Below the pieces are notes generated by a model. The model was not told where the DNA came from and ran no database searches. It saw only the letters and a list, made by a program, of their open reading frames with translations. From the NCBI GenBank assembly GCA_002772575.1, contig PFDL01000001.1, positions 243 to 7,643 of the forward strand: DNA of 7,401 bases. Direction: 5' to 3'. The first letter of the stretch is position 1, and each line of letters starts with the position of its first letter. Below, piece after piece: positions 1 through 5,641 of the stretch. The position numbers and the translations under genes were made by a program. The DNA comes from Parcubacteria group bacterium CG10_big_fil_rev_8_21_14_0_10_35_15. GTDB taxonomy: Bacteria; Patescibacteriota; Minisyncoccia; Minisyncoccales; GWA2-46-15.

Positions 1-1
1 C

Positions 2-3000
2 CCGGCCGCTGAAGATGAAAAATTAGAGGAATTAGCATCAAATCTTGATGCCGGAGCCGGTTTTATTGATAAAGAAAGAAAAGCCCAAAATATACTTCAG
101 GTAGCCGATCATCTTTTTGCTGATGATCTTCGGACCGAGACAAAAAGTTTTTGGTATAGAGCCCGTGATAAAGCCTTGGGTTGGTCTTACCGGATTCCGC
201 TTCTTGGCGGAGTGATCAGAGGTATGGCTCATCCGGTCCAGATGATTTGGCAGCAAAGTCTCGCCCGTTCAGTCTTTGAACAACAGCATATCCGCTTTGC
301 GGCTGATTTAAACGCGACTTTGAAAAAAACCGGTGGAAAAGGAATTCCGGTTGAGATGACAATTGAGATGGCCCAAAAAGCCGTCGACGAGGGAAGAAAG
401 ATACGCCGTTCTCAGAATTGGGCAAGAAGATTGGCTTGGTCTTTATCTGATACATCTAAGGGACTGCTTGGAGTATCACAAACATCAGAACAAATATTAG
501 GTAAACAATGGTTAGAAGCAGAATTGGCAAAACCAGAAGATCAACGGGTAGCAGAATTAAGAATGACCGGATCGCAGACGATTAGTGAACAAACGGATTT
601 GGGAGAGCGCTATGCACAGTGGAATAAAACCTTAACCTTTGAACAGTCAAATAAAGTAAAGGTATCCAGCGAAGCCGGGGAAACCCGTTATCAATTACCG
701 GCGGAGATGCGAAAACCGGTCGGTGACAGATTAAAAGGATTTATTGCTGAATTTGCCGAAGGAAAATTAACTGAAAAACAACTGATAGAGAAAGTCAATG
801 AATATTTGATGGGAGAAGTAAGAACTGATTTAATAAAAACTGATCCTAATCTTGCCAAAGAACTTGATACACAGGAGGTTGGCTCAAACATTCTTAATCT
901 TGCCCGTTATGTTACCGGTAAAGATAAACAGGGAAACGTTGTTGAAGAAAACCGTTGGCAGAGATACAAAACGGAAAAAGGCAAAGAACAAAGCAAATGG
1001 GAAGAGCTTGAGGTAAATTTGTTAGTTGGTAAAGCAGAGTTTGGCAGGGTCAGAGGCCGTAAAGAAATGGGATTTTTAGCAGACAATCTATCTATAAGAC
1101 TATCGGAAAGAGGTGGGGTTTCAGAAAAACTTCAAGCAGGAGCAGCCGCTTACTCAAAAGATATCGTCACTAATGTTGCGTCTTATGCGGCCGGTTATTG
1201 GGGAACAGCTCTTGGTATGTCAATTTTGAATATTCCAAAAAATACGGCCCTGAAAGTGTTAGGTGGTTTTGCCGGAATTGCCGGAGGAGCCGCTTTTAAA
1301 GAAACAGGTTTTGCCATCATGCCTTTGGCAAAAAAATTAGAGTTTACTAAATGGGGATATAAATTTACTCCGTTTATGATCAAGGGCCGTTACTTAAAAG
1401 AAGTTGAACAATTATCAAGGGAAGCAGCGAAGGGAAGGCTTACTCTGGAAAGAGCCAGAATCCGAAAAGAAATGGGGACGCTGTTAGTTCCCCGTTTGAA
1501 AGTTCAGGAACTTTTGGAAGGGGTCGGGTCTAACGCCGGTTTGGAATCCTTGGTTTATAAGAAGGATGACCTAACGGTGGACGAAGCAAAAAGACTTTTC
1601 AGTCAGCTGGTCGATATCAAAGCGCGGATGCGATTGACTGATCAATCTCAAACCGGGGCAATGGACTACAAGACGCAGAACTATTTTGAATTTGTTGAAG
1701 GGCATGAAAACCAGCAAAACGAAAGGCTAACTGCGGCCCTTGAACAAGGGATAGTTAAGTTGATCAAAAGCGGGCAGGAAAGTTTATTAGGAACCAATAA
1801 AAGCTTTGACAGGTTTGATAACATGACCGCGGTAGCTGAAGCCCAGCTTAGATATTCCTCTGCCGATAAAAAAGCAATGGGAAAATGGCTGCAAAAAGAA
1901 AAAGGATTGACAAAACAGGAAGCGGATAACTGGATTTCCACAATGTTGCCTGATATCGATTTACAGATACAAAAGGAAGACTCCATTAATTCGATAAAAT
2001 GGCGATTGTGGCGAAAAACTTTAAAACGAGGATTTTCAACTTTTACTAAAGCGGCTATAACAGGAATGGCAACAGAAGGGATAAGAGACTTTGTCCAAGA
2101 CGTTCAACAAGGTGGTTTTCAGGAAGCCTTTGGAGAACTGAAGCAGATTTATGTTGACGGTAAACCACCTTTGGAATTAAATGATCAAGGTCAACCGGTT
2201 GCCGATCTGACCACCGGCCAAAAACTTTATTTGGGAGCCCGTTATTGGGTTGAGCCCCCGTTTCCTTCAACCGGACACTTCACCCAGATCGATAACGTTA
2301 ATTTAAATCTTTCCGGAGCTTTAAGCTACCAGGAACAAGTCATTAATGGTCATACCTATCAAGCACTTATTGATATTCGAACAGGCGATGTTAAGATGGA
2401 TCTTAGCGGATTTAAACTTGATTACAAAGATATCAATGGTGATTCTAATTTAGAATTGGTGGCAATTAGCGATGCTGATGGACAGGTAATAACCAATGGT
2501 TTTCCTGACGGGGAAGCATTTGTCACCGATCTTTTTCATCGGGCGGGAATTGATCTGAAACAGGATGGAATAAGAGGATCGGTTCCTCAACAGGTTGAAG
2601 CTTTCAATCCGGCAGCTGTAGTTAATAAAGGAGCTGATATTAACGGTGATGGGACAGTTGACGTTACAACAAAAATTCCTGACAATACCAGTTGGCAGTA
2701 TGATTATGCCAGTGGTAAGATGGATCTTCATGGTACTAATATCGATGGCACTGACAGAGTTTTGATTGAAGACGCAACGATAAGTCCTGATGGTCAAATT
2801 ACCGGTGGAGACTATGACCACAATCTTATTACCATAGACAATGGATCATCAATTTCAGGTGAACTAGGGTCGGAGATTAACATTGAACCGCCAAAATCTG
2901 GTCAAGAAATCTGGGATGCAGCTGCTCATTATCGTGTTGTACATGCCCATGCGGAGAGTACGGAAGCTATCCGCAATCAAACATTTTCAACAAACGACAG

Positions 3001-5191
3001 TACTGGAGAGCATCCTATTGGAGTGAGATATACTTTTCCGGGACACACAATTCATAATCCAGATACCGGAGTAACCGAGTCGCTTGCACAGGCGGCAGAA
3101 GATAATCGGGTTGGATTATACCTCCAAATACCTCATTTTGGTTCGCTTGGTGAAGACGTGGGAATTTTTGTCCCGGCTCATTTTGATGCTTCATTAAATA
3201 AATTTGTCGTTGATTTTGATCCGACCGATACGACGACCATGATAAAATTACCTGATGGAACTGAAGTTTCCATGGCTGATTTTTCCCAAAATTTTCTTAA
3301 TGAAGCAAAGCTGGCAGAATATGTTAGACAAAATGGTGGCCCGGGAATTTTAGATTCGGAAACATGGTATGAGGGAAGAGAGTTTTTCAACCTTGCCAAT
3401 CCCGATGGTGACATAATGCACCAGGGAAGAATTTTAGGCGGATATTTTGATACAGATTCTAAAGCAACTGAATATGGATTTACTCCGGCACCAGGTCAAG
3501 GAGAAGAAGGCGCCTTTATTGCCATTCATGCCGTTCACGGTTCAGGAGAAGTTGATCTAACCATTCCTGAAGGTCCGCCTCAACCATCACCGTCAATACC
3601 GGAAATTAACGTTGGGTCAATTAGTGATACGAATACGATCAATCAACTTGGTTACCGGGTTGAGTCACCGCCTTTTGCCTTTACCTATGAACCTAATCCG
3701 ATGATTCCCTCAAGGGAAAATATAGAGAAAGGTGAAAGTGGAAAAGCAACTGTTTCTGATAGAACCGGACAACCGCAACCAACAGGTCCAACAACTCAGG
3801 TGCCGGCAACTGCCGTTCCGCCGACGGCAGCAAAAACAGAACCTGCTCCGGCGGACGAGGTTTTACAATCGGCCTTAGAAGAAAAAAAACAGTCTTTAAA
3901 TGAGATGAAGGAAAGAAAAAGGAAAAATCGGATTATTCCAGGAGATACTGATGAAAAGATTGCCGGTCTTGAAGAAGAAATTGTCAGTCTAGAGAGCAAA
4001 TTGGCTACTCCCGCAAAAAAAATAGAGTTGACGGCTGAAGAAAAACAGAGGTTGGAAAAAATGACTGAGCAGGCAAAAAAAATTTTAAATACTGAGAAGT
4101 CTCCAGGAAAAAAATATTCCGAGGAAGTCTATAAACAATTATTGGAAGCAATAAAACTAACTTCTAAAGATAAATTTACCGATGAACAAATCCGTGAATA
4201 TTTTGATCAATCTTTGGAATCGTCCTTAGTAGATGATAAAGATGCGATTGCACACGATCGCAAAAAAGCTACTGTAGGTTATGACGATAATCTTGAAACG
4301 GCATTACAATATCTCAAAGATATTTGTACTAAAGCAGGGATTAATAACGCTGAAAAACTAAAGGAATATTACTTAACAAGATTAAGTGATAAGGTCATTA
4401 GTCAGCTATCTGAAAAAGATCCGGCCAAAAAAAATCCCGCTCTTCACCGAATGGCCAGTCTTGCGGCAGTGATGAAGTTGTCTGATGAGGGAAAATTGGA
4501 TTTTGAAGAAAAGTCTGCAAAGATTGAAGTTCCGGAAATTGAGACTAATCTAAATAATAATTATCAAGAATTTCTTAAATTAGAGGAAGAGGGTAAAGTA
4601 GAAGCGAGTTCTTTTTATCCAACTGGTAGTGGTAAATATGTCTGGCAGGAAGTTATCTACGGTAAAGAAAGGCAAAAATCTGGAGACGATTGCTATCGAG
4701 GTTATTTAATGATTGAATCTACCGATTTTCCTAAGGCCTTAGAAATGTTAAAGATGATTGGTGATAAAAGAAAGGAAGAAGGAAAAAGATTGGACTTTAA
4801 ATGGTTATTAATGACCCCTCCAGACGGACTGATAGTAGATAAATGGGCAGAATATGTTAAAGATGAGAAAAATTTTGGAAAATATAACGGTTTGGAAGCA
4901 ATTGATCCAAGAATCGTTATTTACGGAGATGATGCAGCGGAAGTTCAAGAAATCCTATCAACCTTAGCTGAAAATCCGGGATGGGGAGAAATTGAAAAAA
5001 ATAGAATTAATGCATCCGGAGGAAAACCAGAAAATGCTCCGAGGAGACCGGGGACAAATATCTATTCATTTCAAAATAAAGAACTAAGAAGCTTGAATTG
5101 GAATGATAAAGCTGGATATTCAGAATATGAAGCAGCAGATCCTGATTGGCGAGAAAATAAAATTGGCGATAAAACAGTATTAAATAATTGA
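2..5191 (+). CDS. Giant multidomain protein of unknown function, 5'-truncated at the window edge
   Basis: I do not recognise this gene as a whole. The frame is open from base 2 to the TGA at 5189-5191, giving 1729 visible residues (residue 1 = codon at base 2); the true start lies upstream. Visible order: charged helical region (about 1-390); Gly/Ala-rich hydrophobic stretch (about 392-444) that could be one or two membrane helices; Lys/Arg/Glu-rich helical region (about 445-700); beta-rich Asp/Gly/Asn-rich region (about 720-1200) with acidic loops DINGDSNLE (810-818) and DINGDGTVD (879-887), resembling EF-hand/dockerin-type calcium loops; Pro/Thr-rich linker (1256-1286); predicted coiled coil (about 1287-1365); helical part; C-terminal alpha/beta domain (about 1536-1705). 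Only two cysteines occur (1442 and 1564). No signal peptide can be judged because the N-terminus is missing. The hydrophobic stretch plus calcium-type loops suggest a membrane or surface protein, but that is inference. Confidence is high for the coding call and low for function. Confidence 0.93.
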   Translation, partial: PAAEDEKLEELASNLDAGAGFIDKERKAQNILQVADHLFADDLRTETKSFWYRARDKALGWSYRIPLLGGVIRGMAHPVQMIWQQSLARSVFEQQHIRFAADLNATLKKTGGKGIPVEMTIEMAQKAVDEGRKIRRSQNWARRLAWSLSDTSKGLLGVSQTSEQILGKQWLEAELAKPEDQRVAELRMTGSQTISEQTDLGERYAQWNKTLTFEQSNKVKVSSEAGETRYQLPAEMRKPVGDRLKGFIAEFAEGKLTEKQLIEKVNEYLMGEVRTDLIKTDPNLAKELDTQEVGSNILNLARYVTGKDKQGNVVEENRWQRYKTEKGKEQSKWEELEVNLLVGKAEFGRVRGRKEMGFLADNLSIRLSERGGVSEKLQAGAAAYSKDIVTNVASYAAGYWGTALGMSILNIPKNTALKVLGGFAGIAGGAAFKETGFAIMPLAKKLEFTKWGYKFTPFMIKGRYLKEVEQLSREAAKGRLTLERARIRKEMGTLLVPRLKVQELLEGVGSNAGLESLVYKKDDLTVDEAKRLFSQLVDIKARMRLTDQSQTGAMDYKTQNYFEFVEGHENQQNERLTAALEQGIVKLIKSGQESLLGTNKSFDRFDNMTAVAEAQLRYSSADKKAMGKWLQKEKGLTKQEADNWISTMLPDIDLQIQKEDSINSIKWRLWRKTLKRGFSTFTKAAITGMATEGIRDFVQDVQQGGFQEAFGELKQIYVDGKPPLELNDQGQPVADLTTGQKLYLGARYWVEPPFPSTGHFTQIDNVNLNLSGALSYQEQVINGHTYQALIDIRTGDVKMDLSGFKLDYKDINGDSNLELVAISDADGQVITNGFPDGEAFVTDLFHRAGIDLKQDGIRGSVPQQVEAFNPAAVVNKGADINGDGTVDVTTKIPDNTSWQYDYASGKMDLHGTNIDGTDRVLIEDATISPDGQITGGDYDHNLITIDNGSSISGELGSEINIEPPKSGQEIWDAAAHYRVVHAHAESTEAIRNQTFSTNDSTGEHPIGVRYTFPGHTIHNPDTGVTESLAQAAEDNRVGLYLQIPHFGSLGEDVGIFVPAHFDASLNKFVVDFDPTDTTTMIKLPDGTEVSMADFSQNFLNEAKLAEYVRQNGGPGILDSETWYEGREFFNLANPDGDIMHQGRILGGYFDTDSKATEYGFTPAPGQGEEGAFIAIHAVHGSGEVDLTIPEGPPQPSPSIPEINVGSISDTNTINQLGYRVESPPFAFTYEPNPMIPSRENIEKGESGKATVSDRTGQPQPTGPTTQVPATAVPPTAAKTEPAPADEVLQSALEEKKQSLNEMKERKRKNRIIPGDTDEKIAGLEEEIVSLESKLATPAKKIELTAEEKQRLEKMTEQAKKILNTEKSPGKKYSEEVYKQLLEAIKLTSKDKFTDEQIREYFDQSLESSLVDDKDAIAHDRKKATVGYDDNLETALQYLKDICTKAGINNAEKLKEYYLTRLSDKVISQLSEKDPAKKNPALHRMASLAAVMKLSDEGKLDFEEKSAKIEVPEIETNLNNNYQEFLKLEEEGKVEASSFYPTGSGKYVWQEVIYGKERQKSGDDCYRGYLMIESTDFPKALEMLKMIGDKRKEEGKRLDFKWLLMTPPDGLIVDKWAEYVKDEKNFGKYNGLEAIDPRIVIYGDDAAEVQEILSTLAENPGWGEIEKNRINASGGKPENAPRRPGTNIYSFQNKELRSLNWNDKAGYSEYEAADPDWRENKIGDKTVLNN
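1175..1333 (+). other. Hydrophobic Gly/Ala-rich segment in the giant protein (possible membrane hairpin)
   Basis: Fragment residues about 392-444 form the only long, nearly uncharged run in the protein. Two hydrophobic blocks, AAGYWGTALGMSI and VLGGFAGIAGGAAF, are separated by a short polar break, NIPKNTA, and are followed by a shorter hydrophobic piece ending in LAKK. Closely spaced glycines suit packed membrane helices. The two-block pattern fits a hairpin that would leave both large flanking regions on the same side of the membrane. Alternatives are a single helix plus an amphipathic piece, or a buried core segment of a soluble domain. Confidence 0.45.
2369..2500 (+). repeat. Degenerate internal protein repeat, copy A
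   Basis: Fragment residues 790-833 contain TGDVKMDLSG, then acidic loop 1, then a strand ending DADGQVITNG. Copy B (2699-2809) has SGKMDLHG and ends DGQITGG in the same order. The two KMDL codon blocks share an identical 13-base stretch (taagatggatctt, 2392-2404 and 2716-2728), 324 bases or 108 codons apart. This suggests an old duplication of a beta-rich module; copy A has a longer middle because it carries the acidic loop. Confidence 0.45.
2429..2455 (+). other. Acidic Ca2+-type loop 1 (DxNxDxxxE) in the giant protein
   Basis: Fragment residues 810-818 read DINGDSNLE and are followed by hydrophobic residues (LVAI). Asp/Asn/Asp at loop positions 1, 3 and 5 and Glu at 9 match the spacing of EF-hand-like loops found in dockerins and FG-GAP/VCBS-type repeats, which are usually extracytoplasmic. 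Calcium binding itself is an inference from spacing. Confidence 0.5.
2636..2662 (+). other. Acidic Ca2+-type loop 2 (DxNxDGxxD) in the giant protein
   Basis: Fragment residues 879-887 read DINGDGTVD, followed by VTT. This is close to the ideal dockerin/EF-hand-like loop: Asp, Asn and Asp at positions 1, 3 and 5, Gly at 6, Asp at 9, with a hydrophobic residue at 8. It is the stronger of the two loops, lies 69 residues after loop 1, and sits just before the second copy of the degenerate repeat. Confidence 0.58.
2699..2809 (+). repeat. Degenerate internal protein repeat, copy B
   Basis: Fragment residues 900-936 run from YDYASGKMDLHG through TNIDGTDRVLIED to TISPDGQITGG, aligning by eye with copy A at KMDL(S/H)G and at DGQ(V)IT. 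Here the acidic loop lies before the copy (879-887) instead of inside it. The match is short and partly conserved, so chance similarity within an Asp/Gly-rich region cannot be excluded. Confidence 0.42.
4607..5120 (+). other. C-terminal alpha/beta domain of the giant protein, weakly HopA1/lyase-like
   Basis: Fragment residues about 1536-1706. The visible pattern is an Arg-led strand RGYLMIES (R1566), an amphipathic helix of about 25 residues rich in Lys/Glu, a strand with a central lysine LDFKWLLMTPP (K1600), a variable insert, a strand DPRIVIYGDD (1635-1644), a helix VQEILSTLAENPGW, and finally PGTNIYSF (1683-1690). HopA1-type effector domains and the related lyase domains of class III/IV lanthipeptide synthetases follow a similar order: Arg-strand, helix, F-x-K strand, D-x-hydrophobic-Y strand, helix, then a Gly/Ser-Phe motif. 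The likeness is from memory of the family pattern and is weak at sequence level, so an unrelated domain with the same strand-helix rhythm is quite possible. Catalysis should not be assumed. Confidence 0.25.
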
Positions 5192-5216
5192 CAATCATTA
5201 AAAATTAAACTAATCT
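5188..5216 (+). promoter_or_regulatory. Putative sigma70-type promoter for the 133-residue gene
   Basis: TTGACA at 5188-5193 is a perfect -35 consensus and overlaps the TGA stop of the upstream gene. After a 17-base spacer comes TAATCT at 5211-5216, which matches TATAAT at the first two and last positions. The hexamer ends 6 bases before the ATG at 5223, so transcription would begin at or beside the start codon. No Shine-Dalgarno sequence lies between. The -10 is imperfect and the region is AT-rich, so a chance match remains possible. Confidence 0.5.
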
Positions 5217-5222
5217 AAATCT

Positions 5223-5624
5223 ATGACAGATCAAAATAATCCGATTTCAAAATTACCGGCAGGAGTGAAGGATCAGGTGGCTTTTATGAGTTTTATCGAT
5301 GATGTTCTTAAGGAAAAAAACGACACCAGCTTAACTGCCGATCAATTAACACAGATAAAAACCCTTCTTTTAAAAGAACTTAATGAGAAAGTTAATACTC
5401 ATCTGGTGGCTCTTTTATCGGAAAAAGACCAGTTAGAGCTGGATGAATTGCTTAATAAAAACGTTAACGATGAAGAACTTGATAAATTTTTTCAAACAAA
5501 AATTCCTAACTTAGTTCCTGAAATGACCTCGGTGCTTTTAAATTTCCGGATGGACTATTTATACACACCGGTAGCTAAAAGTGAAGAAATATTAATGCCG
5601 TCGCCGGCACCAATAAGTCACTAA
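5223..5624 (+). CDS. Small all-helical protein, DUF5663-like
   Basis: This 133-residue protein has no signal peptide, membrane segment or cysteine. Residues about 19-113 appear helical. LVALLSEKDQLELDELL (61-77) is followed by an acidic turn, a Phe-Phe pair (89-90), IPNLVPE (94-100) and a final helix NFRMDYL. The order 'L-x-x-x-L(S/T)E-x-x-x-x-E(L/F)-x-x-L(L/I), acidic turn, FF/FL, (I/P)PN' is typical of DUF5663, a short family I know mainly from CPR bacteria with no assigned function; the assignment is by eye. The tail (114-133) is Pro/Ser-rich and probably disordered. ATG 5223 is the first in-frame start after the previous stop and fits the promoter spacing; no ribosome binding site precedes it. 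It lies 31 bases after the giant gene and 17 before the next, suggesting a shared module, perhaps as an adaptor. Confidence 0.85.
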   Translation: MTDQNNPISKLPAGVKDQVAFMSFIDDVLKEKNDTSLTADQLTQIKTLLLKELNEKVNTHLVALLSEKDQLELDELLNKNVNDEELDKFFQTKIPNLVPEMTSVLLNFRMDYLYTPVAKSEEILMPSPAPISH

Positions 5625-5629
5625 TATAG

Positions 5630-5635
5630 TATAAT
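5630..5635 (+). promoter_or_regulatory. Perfect -10 box (TATAAT) positioned for a leaderless mRNA of the 549-residue gene
   Basis: TATAAT at 5630-5635 ends 6 bases before the ATG at 5642, the same spacing as the -10-like hexamer of the preceding gene. The 17-base gap between genes has no Shine-Dalgarno sequence. No good -35 is visible at 16-18 bases upstream (around 5606-5613, a GC-rich stretch), so the promoter would depend on the -10 alone or be weak. Transcription would start at or next to the A of the ATG. Confidence 0.5.
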
Positions 5636-5641
5636 ACAACC

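Noticed and set aside
176..178. TTG as the start codon of the giant gene
   Set aside because: The same frame continues open upstream to base 2 with protein-like sequence, and there is no ribosome binding site or promoter spacing that favours this TTG.
2450..2821. Minus-strand open frame of 123 codons opposite the beta-rich region
   Set aside because: It lies entirely inside the giant plus-strand gene, has unremarkable low-likelihood protein composition and no upstream signals; it is most simply a shadow of the Asp/Asn/Gly-rich coding strand.
5192..5222. Ribosome binding site for the 133-residue gene
   Set aside because: No AGGAGG-like purine stretch exists in the 31-base gap; the sequence is A/T-rich with only isolated purines.
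5596..5609. Small GC hairpin TGCCG-TCGC-CGGCA at the end of the 133-residue gene
   Set aside because: The stem is 5 base pairs, lies within codons for Met-Pro-Ser-Pro-Ala, and is not followed by a T run, so it does not qualify as an intrinsic terminator; chance is likely.
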